From Patiria miniata (Eukaryota > Echinodermata > Asteroidea > Valvatida > Asterinidae), in NCBI RefSeq assembly GCF_015706575.1, contig NW_024037065.1, positions 2,666,001 through 2,730,000 of the forward strand: DNA of 64,000 nucleotides, given 5' to 3'. Position numbers and translations under genes: made by a program. The notes beneath the pieces were generated by a model that saw nothing but the letters and a program-made list of their open reading frames with translations, did not search any database and had not been told where the DNA came from. Shown here piece after piece: positions 21,378-31,085 of this stretch. The stretch's first letter is position 1; the number at the start of each line of letters is the position of its first letter.

Positions 21378-21770
21378 TGTAGGGCCCCTGTTTTGTTTTG
21401 ATCAGATTAGAGTCAAAAATATCTTTTATTGCTCAAAAATCACCTGAACAATCAAAAGCAGATTTTTTTCAATTCTAATGACACCCATGATGCAAATTTG
21501 AACAGATTTTTGGGGTAGAAATCACGATTTTCCTGCGCGGTTTGTGCCTTGCGATTCAGCGCGCCGTGCGTGCTCACGGTACATTGCGCGGTGATGGCCA
21601 TGTTTTTTTCGGGTCTTGTGTTGTCATGTCGCCGCGCTGTCATCGTCATTTTACCTCCAAATTTCCGACACAAAAAATAAAAACCCTGCCCTCTATGTAT
21701 GGCATAGGCCTACCTGTGTATTGAGAATGTCTCCAACTAGATTGGTAGGTCCAATAATTCAAAAGTTTGA
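21378..21770. repeat. dispersed repeat R2, copy a
   Basis: It begins GTAGGGCCCCTGTTTTGTTT and contains TTGGGGTAGAAATCACGATT, CACGGTACATTGCGCGGTGA, and TGCCCTCTATGTATGG. A second copy with the same order of words lies at 31683-32085 in the same orientation, inside an intron of the THAP-DDE gene. The copies are diverged, about 400 bp long and non-coding. The class is unknown. Confidence 0.75.
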
Positions 21771-21880
21771 ATTTTTGACCAATCATGTTTGGAGTATTAG
21801 TCATGTGATCATCAAATTACATGCAAGAGTTGGCCATTATGTTATCCATGCATGGTTAGTCATTGATTACTGTGGTAAGA

Positions 21881-22075
21881 ATGGCAGGCCCTGCATATTC
21901 TGCCAACAGTGAAAAAATCTTAGTTCTTCAGAACTATATAAAAAGGATAATCTATGTAGTCTTTTTCTTTACAATTTGGATATTTCTTTTGACTGTGTAT
22001 GTCATTGTGGACACTCTGACAAGAAACCATTGCACATTTAATTTTAACGGAACTGACTACCCTGGGTTAGATTAA
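21881..22075 (+). CDS. candidate small membrane protein, 64 aa (smORF1)
   Basis: Starts at ATG 21881 in good context (AAGAATGG) and ends at TAA 22073-22075, followed by a splice-donor-like AAG|GTAAGC. Residues about 23-45 (RIIYVVFFFTIWIFLLTVYVIV) form one strong transmembrane helix. The N-terminal 20 residues are polar, and the C-terminal tail is TRNHCTFNFNGTDYPGLD with potential N-glycosylation sites (NGT). That predicts a short N-terminal cytosolic and C-terminal luminal or extracellular topology if glycosylated. Two further small exons with small ORFs follow at 23.26 and 25.06 kb. I do not recognise the protein. It could be a small integral membrane protein of the host or a chance frame. 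Confidence 0.35.
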   Translation: MAGPAYSANSEKILVLQNYIKRIIYVVFFFTIWIFLLTVYVIVDTLTRNHCTFNFNGTDYPGLD

Positions 22076-22529
22076 GGTAAGCATTTCTCATACATATTTC
22101 AACTCATTGTGAGTTTGTGCCAGGCATGCTACACGAAGGGCCTACATCATGTACATGTAGGCCTACATTAGTCCGAGTAACTTGGACCCAACTTATCACC
22201 TTTTTAACATTCGGACATGGTCTGGCAATAGTTGGCCCGACTGCGTCTGGCCGTACAGTACTATCGCAAGCTCTGTAGTTTGGCCAGACGCGCCATGCTC
22301 CTCTACAGGCTGAACTCTGATGAAGCGATTTTGCTACAGACTTTGATCGAGATTATCTTCTCGTCCAGGACAGAAATGTCCAAAGTTAAGGTTCTTAGTT
22401 GTACTTGTAGAGGAACTCATACCTTTTTGAAACCACGTTCTTTCATTCCAAAATCTTCATTCATCTGGCCAAAAGACGACAATCAGTCCACTGCACCCAC
22501 AAATATCGTCCCAAAAATGCTCCCCTATC

Positions 22530-22822
22530 CGATTTCAAAATTGCGGTCGCACTATTGTGTGCATTATGCGGGCGCGCTCGCGCAAAATCATGAATATGCA
22601 TGAATAGTCTGTGACATTGACCTCGTGTTTTTGGATGTGCGTGCGGGGGGCCGTACGTACATGTACATGTACTTGTTGTACACAACAGCCCGTACGGCCC
22701 CGCCGCACGCACGTCCAAAAACATGAGGTCATATGTCAGAGACTGTTCATGCATATTCATGATTTTGCACGAGTGCACCCGCATAATGCATACATTACAG
22801 CGTGGCCGCCATTTTGAAATCG
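22530..22822. mobile_element. long palindrome (foldback MITE)
   Basis: The 293-bp sequence has mirrored ends: left CGATTTCAAAATTGCGGTCG, right GGCCGCCATTTTGAAATCG. The inner arms also mirror: ATCATGAATATGCATGAA with TTCATGCATATTCATGAT, and GACCTCGTGTTTTTGG with CCAAAAACATGAGGTC. The short centre contains ACATGTACATGTAC. It is non-coding and most simply a foldback element. Confidence 0.75.
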
Positions 22823-23259
22823 CATGACGCTTTTGCTATACGACAAAAAAATTCCAAATAATCAAATTTAAATAAAACTGGTTTTATTGGGAAGTCTTGA
22901 ATAGACCGCTTCAATGATATAAGGATGTGACATTTTTGTATCCAGCAATTTTGGACCTAAAAAAGGGGAAAAACATGGGGGAAAAAACGGACCAAATAGA
23001 ATTATTTCCCTACCTACCTACCTGAATTATTTTCAGGCCGTTACCGTAAACACACCATTTAGTTTGTTTGACCTTAGGGCTGTGAAATAAATATGAAATT
23101 ATGCCTGTCTCACTTGTCACATGACCTTTTTGACTGAGTTTTTGCTTCTAGCCAGTAAAAAAAAATGGAGGCTCTCAACTGAAAAAAAGTCTGTTTTTGA
23201 TTTGTTTTTAATGATCATACTGTAGGTTAACAAAAAGTACTGCCTTGTTTTTATTTCAG

Positions 23260-23387
23260 AATGGACAAGAATAAATGCATATTAGTCACCGTTCTTAGTG
23301 TAATGGCAGGAACTGTTGTCATCTTGCTTGTTCTGCTGATTGTCGAAAAAGTCTACAGAATGCATGTTAACATGAATTAAGTCAACA
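23260..23387 (+). CDS. candidate exon with 39-aa transmembrane micropeptide (smORF2)
   Basis: The exon is bounded by a good acceptor (TTTTTATTTCAG|AATGG) at 23259 and a donor-like ACA|GTAAGT at 23388. The ORF runs from ATG 23261 to TAA 23380. Residues 6-29 (CILVTVLSVMAGTVVILLVLLI) are one hydrophobic helix, followed by a short basic tail EKVYRMHVNMN. The ORF both starts and stops within the exon, which is the layout of a small independent ORF in a spliced transcript, like some SERCA-regulating micropeptides. I do not claim that function. It lies on the same strand as smORF1 and smORF3. Confidence 0.3.
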
Positions 23388-23452
23388 GTAAGTTAAAAAT
23401 GCTTTGAATTCACAGACACCAATTTAAATTCTGTCATGTTGGTAGTTTGCAA

Positions 23453-24314
23453 TAAGGGAATAACAGTGTGAGGAGCCGGTCTTCACTGCGTGATAATGAC
23501 CGGGTGTGGGGGTGACCGCTGTTAATGGACCGAGACGAAGTCGAGGTCCATTAACAGCGGTCAGCCCCACACCCGGTCATTATCACGCAGTGAAGACCGG
23601 CTCCTCACACTGTTATTCCCATTAATAAATACCTTTATAACGAAATAAACAGTTAAAATGCTTCAATTTTGTGACTTTTTTCCGGCGATATTTCCAGACT
23701 TTTTTTGTGTTCATGTTCATGGGCCATATTTTAGCTTAACAGCTGTCGTTAACGACGTAAACTCAACAGAAACTGCTGCCGTAGCGAAACAAATTACAAC
23801 AATGTTTTCATATCTTTACCTGATGGAGGAAGCTGAAATCTCGTTTACACATTCCTTGTGTCCGGAATTACAGAGATGCTTGCTTTAGGAAAGGTAAATA
23901 TGTCGGTGGGTGAAGTGTTTCAAAGAAAATAAATCGTAGATCTACGCTTTCGTCGTAAACATCCTCAGTATATATACTGCACAGCTAGCTTTACGATGTC
24001 GTTTCAAAACTTCCTTACGCGCGCGCGCGCACGCATCCCTAGCAACTGTGTTGCGTACGCGCGCGTCAGTCTCACGCGATGGGGGTTGAGCGCATGTGCA
24101 GTGCTCAATTGTTAAAAGCTACCGCAGGACTGTTACTATATTTTGACCAATCATTGGCTTGCATGGGGCTGAACGGGGCTTGATCAATACTGGTTCAGGG
24201 GCCATTTATTCGCTTGATCTTTGAAGCCGGTCCATTATCACCGTTAATGACCGGCCACGTGATCGAGTCTCGACCAATCAGAAACCATCAACTCTCCAAG
24301 GTATTTATTAATGG
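23453..24314. mobile_element. non-autonomous element with terminal hairpin, copy II
   Basis: Opposite orientation to copy I. It begins TAAGGGAATAACAGTG, then a 165-bp near-perfect hairpin (23456-23620) with arms through GTGAGGAGCCGGTCTTCAC. A body follows, opened by CATTAATAAATACCTTT and closed by AAGGTATTTATTAATGG at 24298-24314. The body contains GGCCACGTGATCGAGTCTCG next to ACCAATCAG, mirrored in copy I as ATTGGTCGAG...CACGTGGCCGG. A 76-residue frame (23658-23888) inside it has no recognisable domain. Confidence 0.65.
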
Positions 24315-25062
24315 TCGATAAAAACACCAACCAGCTTTTAAACACTTTGGCAGCACTGCACTCAATGCAAAAACAAAGACACTATGAGCATCCCATAAAA
24401 TTCCATTCTAAGTCCAAATTGCTGTGAAATTCATCTCTAATGGATGTTTAACTGGGAATTATTTATAGGACTAATCCACTTTATCCTAAAAGGGGTTTTT
24501 CATGTTTTGTTTTGTTTTGTTTTTAGGGGGGGGGATTTTATTTTCACTGAGCGGAGCTCGTCACAAAGCGGTAAGACCCCCCCCCCCCCCCCCCCCCCCC
24601 GGCAGCTTACGGGCCTAAATATACAAACAAACAAAATCTGGAAACAAAATCTTGGTTGGTTAGGGTTTTTTTTCCCTCCCCATTAATCGATCAGTTCTGG
24701 TGAAACTTGAAAGCATTTGCCATGGCACGTAGAAATTTTCAAGCACTACAATGGCCTAAGTTCATGACAAATGGTAGTCATGACAAACGGTGGAAAAACA
24801 TGCTTTGCACACAGGCACATACTTAAATTCTCCATTCTTCTTAAAATTCATTGGAAAGAATGTTGGGGGGGAAAAATTCCTTCTTTTTTTTTTGTCAGCC
24901 CAACCACAATGACTGAATGAGAATGACCTGAAAATAATGCTGTGCATGAGCTTAATCATGTATATTAGACAAGGGTATGTGGGACTGAGTATTGCTGAAC
25001 ACATGTGGGATCCACTTCCTTGATACTACACCTTGTATGTGTTTGTCATTGTTTTAATACAG
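24315..25062. other. non-coding with homopolymer tracts
   Basis: A C-run of about 24 (around 24579) next to a G-run, and mostly AT-rich sequence. It includes the intron upstream of the small exon at 25063. No gene is visible. Confidence 0.4.
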
Positions 25063-25103
25063 AATGATTGCAAGTGTCTGGCACTATTGAGTACAACCGC
25101 GTT

Positions 25104-26271
25104 ATGTTGGATGACATGGAAAAATTTTTGTTGGTAAGTTAACTGCATTTGCACATTGTGTAACTGTGATTTATTGTCTCGCATGAAAGAATTAAAAAAG
25201 TTCAGAGACTATGCAATCACTATTTCTACGTACATGTATCTGTATGTAGTCCATCTGTTTGTACAAGTATTTGTCATTTTGATTTCGGAAAATGTGTACA
25301 AAAGTTTGAACAAATGTTTACGCCTACAAGATACCTGAAAATACTCAGCTGTCCAAACTTGTTTGGGAAAAATATTTCTTCAAAACACGACGATCTCTGT
25401 AAATTTGCTTCTTCCTGCTTTTGCACGCACACGATGATATGTTTTTCTTGAAAGATAATTTGTCAAATCTTGTTGTGCACATGCACAGTTGGAATGCTAC
25501 ACTGGCTTATTACAATCAAACTTGGGTCATAGATGCAATATGGAAACTTTCATGTGATAGTGATATTAAAGATCACATACTGAGGTCGAAGATTATTTGC
25601 GGTAATGAAATGTAAAACTGGCATCCTTTGAAAACTTGAAGCCCAATTAAAATCAAACTTTAACTGCAGATGTAGTTTGGAAACTTGGATATGATGGTGA
25701 TATCTTCTGGGGTAATCACGAAACAGGAGGGACACTTGGTTTGAGAACCAAGGATCCCTGTAAGCTTGTGGGAGTATAAAGAGAAAAAAATGGATGGTAA
25801 TACTTCTAAAAACAACAAGCTTTTTTTATTAAATAGCATTGGCATCAAATGCTACCTGTGTTTGAGCATTATTAGCTATTACTAGTATTATAAAAGTGAA
25901 GAGATTTATTGAATACACGCAGGCTAGTGAAATAACAATTTCCATTTTTGCAAATCTGGGAAAAGGAAAGTTGCATGGTTAATGTATTTGCACTGTATTT
26001 AGGAAAATTGATTTGTTTGCATGTCTGAATTTGTGTTATTGATGATAATACACAGTGAAGACAGAACAACTTGCGGGTGAACTATGAGTGCTGTGTATGT
26101 AATAATACTCAAGTTATTAAATGAAAGTCATATTAACCGTAATCATCCTTCTGTTTTTTTTTTTCATTGATTTGCTCTGTTCTCTTCTTGTGTGTGTTTT
26201 GTTTTGTTTTGCTTCAGCCTCGTAACAGGCCACGGAGGCAAACAATCGCAGACCTTTTAATGCAAAGATGA
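25104..26271 (+). CDS. candidate spliced micropeptide, 27 aa, with basophilic kinase-site motif (smORF3)
   Basis: Two exons. Exon a (25063-25133) has acceptor TTTTAATACAG and donor TTG|GTAAGT. Exon b starts at 26218 after TTTTGCTTCAG. From ATG 25104 the phase-0 junction gives MLDDMEKFLL joined to PRNRPRRQTIADLLMQR, ending at TGA 26269-26271. Upstream in the same frame a TGA at the exon start forces the start downstream. The pattern F-x7-RR-x-x-I-x-D-[IL]-L has the same spacing as the PKA-inhibitor (PKI) pseudosubstrate segment, but with Thr where PKI has Ala. That resemblance is my inference from a short motif and could be chance. It may share a transcript with smORF1 and smORF2. Confidence 0.3.
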
Positions 26272-26576
26272 CAAAGAAAATGCAAATTAAATGTAACATT
26301 TTTGAAATTGGTTTTCATGTTCTTCCTCTTTCAAGTAGAGACTCTTGTTTTTACATGGGAAATTAAGAAAAATTCTAAACTAACTTTAGGTTAAGGCCTA
26401 TAAGTAACACATCTCTTCTTCCCTGTTGTAAAATGTAGGTTGACCATTCTACTTACTCGGTGTATAATACAAGGCAGATGTTTCCGGACGATATTAAAAG
26501 CAAGAAAAGAAATCTCCAAATCATCATACAAAAGAGCCCAGTGATCAATTATATAAAATCCGTACTGGAGACAAAT

Positions 26577-27233
26577 CGTCACCGACACCACGAAGTAACA
26601 CCCATCTACATACCAGTAAAAAACTAGCAATCGGAGAAAAACGGCAACTAAAGTTGAACGCCTTCTAAAACAACACCTTACGTCAAAACGACAGAGTATT
26701 TTCAGTTGGGTTTCTCGTTGTGGACACTTGATGAATTGAATTTAGTAAATTTGCTGTTTTTCACTCGTTAGTGTATTAAATAAACAAGACATAGGAGACA
26801 AAATATTAGTGTTACTTCGTGAAACCGAAAAAGCTGCGAAACTGTAAATTTTCGTTTTCACGAAGTAACACTCTTCAATGTCTTTAACACGAGGAAAGTG
26901 CAACTTCAGGTCAGCGCGCGCGCGCTCATACAACTTGTTACAAGAAGACTGTTACTTCGTGAAAACGTTTTTGCTCACTTATGAGCAGAGTGCGCGCCAT
27001 GCATTGCAATGGAAAATGGAACTTGAGTGTTACTTAGTGAAAACATAAATTTTCTCTTTTGCGCAAAGGTTGCCATGGATACTTAGCGTAATTATTAAAG
27101 TAAAGCTCTTGAAGCTTTGAAACTTCGTGCAATGGTAGGCCTTGATGAATAATGTTTAAAAATCAAAAAACTGAAAATCGAAAAAAAAATATGCTTTAAC
27201 ATGGTAGAGTGTTACTTCGTGGTGTCGGTGACG
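26577..27233. mobile_element. non-autonomous TIR element, family B (CACGAAG class)
   Basis: 657 bp. The left end CGTCACCGACACCACGAAG is mirrored exactly by the right end CTTCGTGGTGTCGGTGACG. It is flanked by a 4-bp AAAT duplication (26573-26576 and 27234-27237). The motif GTGTTACTTCGTGAAA recurs internally in both orientations (about 26812, 26858, 26950 and 27029 with variation). There is no coding capacity. A truncated, inverted relative ends at 29680. Confidence 0.85.
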
Positions 27234-27721
27234 AAATGTTAAATTCATTACAAAGCTGAACTATATTATTCATCACCCAAAACTCTTTTGTAACAAAGCA
27301 GCACGTGCCTGGCATTTTGCAAAAGGTTTTAGCACACAAGGCCTACCTCATCAAACCCAAATGTGTTAATTTCTTTGCCAAGGTTTATAAAACTAACCTG
27401 CAATGTACTTGACATGCTCGAAAAAGATGGCACCTCAAATTACACACTGCCAAGCACAATGTTTCCTTGTGGAGACTTTCCAGGAATGAAACAAGCATTC
27501 TGATTGATTGAAAGTTCACAGTGTAAATTCATGAAGAGCGCCCCCATCAGGTAGGTCAGGTTTAGTTGCACACTCACACAAAATGTCTCCACTGAGAATC
27601 CCAGTGCAGACTTTTTAAAAATCGGTGGAATAAACCTAAACCAGTCCTTTGATCACTTTTACAAGTTTTTCCTAGTGGAACACATTTTTAGGTCTGCATA
27701 TTAGGAAATGTCTCAATACGG
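27234..27721. other. non-coding, no gene recognised
   Basis: Ordinary AT-rich sequence between the family-B element and the candidate exon. No domain, repeat or RNA gene is seen. Confidence 0.4.
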
Positions 27722-27948
27722 ATGGTAGTGAACTCATACCCTCACAGGGCAGTAAATTTCAGAGCACAACACGCATGCACGATACACATACCGGACATAC
27801 AACAACACGATGCAAATCCTATGATGCGTGGCATGTCAACGAGATCGCCGAGTCGGAACTTTGAAACCAAACGGTGTCTACAGAAAGTTGAACGAACAAA
27901 TGTGGGCAAGGTTACGTGGCGACAAAACGAAGTTTTAGATGTTGAGGT
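27722..27948 (+). CDS. candidate 5' exon of unknown gene, donor duplicated
   Basis: The frame includes MMRGMSTRSPSRNFETKR (from about 27821) and ends VTWRQNEVLDVE directly before a consensus donor GAG|GTGAGT at 27948/27949. The last part and the donor are repeated 240 bp downstream by a tandem duplication. Read from ATG 27821 it is a basic, Ser/Arg-rich N terminus without a known domain. The good donor is the main reason to consider it an exon. No acceptor exon could be assigned. It may be a chance frame. Confidence 0.25.
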
Positions 27949-28384
27949 GAGTGTTTTTACCATATTTCTCCACCAAGAAATACGAATCCAGATTCAGAAA
28001 CGTGGCCGTAGCAAGTTATGGAATTTTTTCATGTATGCTAGTCGGGGTGGGCGCAGTGTTTGCGCTTCGGCGCAGCACGACCGGTAATGACCTCCATGAA
28101 CCTTTGATTGTTTTTGTTTTAAACACCGTGTTTATGTCTGTTTGGGCAAGGTTACGTGGCGACAAAACGAAGTTTTAGATGTTGAGGTGAGTGTTTTTAC
28201 CATATTTCTCTACCAAGAAATACGAATCCAGATTCAGAAACGTGGCCGTAGCAAGTTATGGAATTTTTTTCATGTATGCTAGTCGGGGTGGGCGCAGTGT
28301 TTGCGCTTCGCCGCAGCACGACCGGTAATGACCTCCATGAACCTTTGATTGTTTTTGTTTTAAACGCCGTGTATATGTCTGTTT
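27904..28384. repeat. 240-bp tandem duplication (2 copies)
   Basis: Unit 1 is 27904-28143 and unit 2 is 28144-28384, both starting GGGCAAGGTTACGTGGCGAC. They differ at a few positions (CACCAAG/TACCAAG, GGCGCAGC/CGCCGCAGC, one extra T). Each copy carries the same GAG|GTGAGT splice-donor context, so a splice donor has been duplicated. Confidence 0.9.
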
Positions 28385-28618
28385 GAAACAGACACTCGCA
28401 CTCGCAGGGTAAACCAGACGAATTTTATCACTATTAAATGTGTACTTTCTACAGGGAATGATTTAATAATAAAATTTACATGCTAAACAGAGATTTTTAC
28501 TTGAAAATGGCCTGAAAAATAACACAGGAGATTTTGCATGCAAACAGCACGGTCATCACGGTCGCAATTGTACATGCACTGCAACGACTTCTGAGCCGTA
28601 GTTAATATCATGGTACAT

Positions 28619-29147
28619 AATGATGATGTGTATCGGGTCGGGTTGACTAGGTCAAACCGACCCAAAACATTAGAGATATAAACCGAATCCGAACCGAAAC
28701 CGATCTAAACTCCTTCAAACCGACCCGACATACCTTAATTGCTTGGACAAAATGATCAATTTGTTTGTGCCTGCCCTTACCCACGTGGCACGAATTTTTT
28801 TGCAGAACCTTCGTCTCTCTCATACTCAGTGGGTTGATCAAGAGTTACTCTGCTTATTGGACAAATGCATGGTATCATCACACGGTATCATAAAAACTGT
28901 AACAATGTATCTATTTCACTGTGCAGTCCCGATCCGACTGGAGAAAATAATACCGTACGAACTTAATAGTGCGCTCGCTGGCCACTCCACACAATGGGCT
29001 GCGGTCACAGTGACTGTCAATAATAGTGCATTACCTAAATTTCTCAACTGTTTCGGTTTATTTCGGTTTATTGGAAAGATCGACAAACCGACCCGACCCG
29101 AAGTCGGGTCGGGTCGGTTTCGGGTCGGGTTTACACATCATTCGGGT
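28619..29147. repeat. CGGGTCGG-rich sequence with inverted ends
   Basis: The ends ATGATGTGTATCGGGTCGGG and, inverted at about 29120-29146, ATGATGTGTAAACCCGACCC share a 10-bp start and CGGGTCGG words. The right side contains a palindromic run of CCGACCCGA/GTCGGGTCG. It could be a small TIR element or a simple-sequence expansion. The boundaries are uncertain. Confidence 0.4.
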
Positions 29148-29282
29148 ACATGCATCTGTTGCAACCACTCTTTTGCATCATGCATGTAAACCCCTCTTAA
29201 TCGACTAGAGATTTGATGAAAGTAATTGCATATATTTTGACATATATTTAGACACTGATTTAGCAAAGCAGGGTCTGTGCAT

Positions 29283-29680
29283 TATGGTTACCATGCAAAG
29301 TATCCATGGCAACTTTTGCGCAAAAGTGACAATTTTCGTTTTCACGAAGTAACACTCAAGTTCAATTTATATTGAATACATTGAAGAGTGTTACTTAGTG
29401 AAAACGAAAACTTACAGTTTCGCAGCCTTTTCGGTTTCACGAACTAACACTCATCTTTTTTCTCCTATTTCTTGTTTATTTAATACACAAACGAGTGAAA
29501 AACAGCAGATTTAATAAATTCAATTCAACAAGTATCCACAACGAGAAACCCAACTGAAAATACTCTCTCGTTTTGACGCAAAGTGTTGTCTAAGAAGGCG
29601 TTCAACTTTAGTTGCCGTTTTCTCAGATTGCTAGTTTTTACTGGTATATAGATAGGTGTTACTTCGTGGTGTCGGTGACG
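29283..29680. mobile_element. truncated family-B TIR element
   Basis: Matches the reverse complement of the 26577-27233 element over its last ~60%, including GTTTCGCAGCC, TCACGAA, TCCACAACGAGAAACCC and the end CTTCGTGGTGTCGGTGACG at 29680. The other end is missing and there is an internal deletion. It abuts the chromo-barrel-like fragment at 29685. Confidence 0.75.
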
Positions 29681-29684
29681 ACAT

Positions 29685-30108
29685 GTGAACATCAATTATG
29701 TTGGTTGGCCTTCCACCTGGGATAAATGGATCCAAAAGGATAAACTAGTTAAGAAAAAGCCGCATCAATCTGCAGATGACATTGTTCTGGATGCACGGTG
29801 TGCGGATTTCAAGCACAGGTTGGAATTGGGAATAAAAGACCACTTAACATTTCACCGGAGCCATAACCCCGTAGTGGTTTTAGACCTGGATTTCGACGAG
29901 GAAACCTTTGAGACTGTGTTTGCTTCTCTTTCACAGGACAGACTTAACTGGTAAAAACCGTGTAATCAAAGATGAAAAACTAGATGGCATCCTGAATGAA
30001 AACTGGCACACCCGTGTTATAAATCAGCATGGCAAATTTTTCACTGTTGTTGATGGAACACACGGCAGTTTCACTAATAAAAAGGTACCCTCTGTTGGCG
30101 AGTTATAG
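29685..30108 (+). pseudogene. chromo-barrel-like domain fragment, second copy
   Basis: The start INYVGWPSTWDKW corresponds to VHYRGWPSRYDEW in the copy at 3152-3709. IKDHLTFHRSHN corresponds to IKEHLNCSRVEN. After a frame change at about 29940, NENWHTRVINQHGKFF corresponds to EPNWWYRIVNQSGDFS. The copy therefore preserves both domain blocks in order but has one frameshift and no N terminus, because the family-B element end lies immediately upstream. No transposase core follows nearby. This confirms the domain pair as a repeated, mobile-element-linked unit. Confidence 0.6.
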
Positions 30109-31085
30109 TTAGTGGTACAGTCACGTGACGACGCTTCACAACAAAGCCCAATGCATAATGCATGCACTCGCGCAGATCATTTCTTTCCGTTGTTGGATTT
30201 AAATACCCCGCGGATAATGTAAAATATGATTGGTTTGAGGACATGAATATACAAAAGCCACCAAAAAAGGCTTCGATAAGCATCAATGAAGCTATGTGCA
30301 ATCGCCTCTCCCCATCCTTTGTGCACAAATTCTGACTAGCATGCTATTACGAATGCGACATGAGCTCGTGTTTGTCGCGTTCGGTATGATTTTGCAGTTG
30401 CATGTTGTCGTTTCAGCTACGAATAAAGCAACATTTTTGAAATTGAAAAGCAGTTTTGTGAAGATATTTGGTCGATATATGAATAAATGAATAATCGTTG
30501 TTCACATTAATGTGGACGACAGCATTGGATCGAGTTGCTTTCGTGAAATTTTAGCCAAACTTTAGGGTAAATAAACAGGGGTCCGTCGAGAACCGCCGCC
30601 ATGACCGCCAGTACGTACGCATGGTCTGCATGCGCGTCACGGACGTGACAGTGTTTGGGTGGCGGTGTTTGGCACGATTTGAGGGTTTCCGACGGGAATC
30701 TCTAAGGTGAGTACACAGGTTAAGTTTCTTTTGTACTAGGAAGCAAATTTTGTAATCTTACGTTTTGAAATGCCATGGAGGAAGGCAAGCATAGGCAACG
30801 CAGGCAATTGTTTTTCAATGCCTGTACACGGACATACGTTCATAAAACAGTCGTAGGGTAAGCGCATTGACTGATCCCGAATATAGACGAATCCAACGGA
30901 GACAATTTTGTTACCTTTGTCGTTGGCGGCGCTGTTGCATTTGCCATTCCGAGGGGCCATTTTTAAAAACCGCTAAACGACGGGCTTGTGTACGTGTAAG
31001 TCATGTAAGTGACAACAGTGAACGAACTGGAACCATGCGTATCGAGCTCCAATTTTAGGCTTTTATCGGGATTCTTGAAAACATT
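30109..31085. other. non-coding; probable 5' region of the THAP-DDE gene
   Basis: No frame with domains. A donor-like AAG|GTGAGT at about 30705 after a CpG-rich stretch (30590-30700) could end a 5' untranslated exon of the THAP-DDE gene. This is suggestive only. Confidence 0.35.

Noticed and set aside
22232..22817. Frames on both strands across 22.2-22.8 kb.
   Set aside because: They mirror each other because the region is a palindrome. No independent evidence of coding.
28743..29189. A 148-residue open frame.
   Set aside because: It runs through CGGGTCGG simple sequence and shows no motif. It is open by composition.
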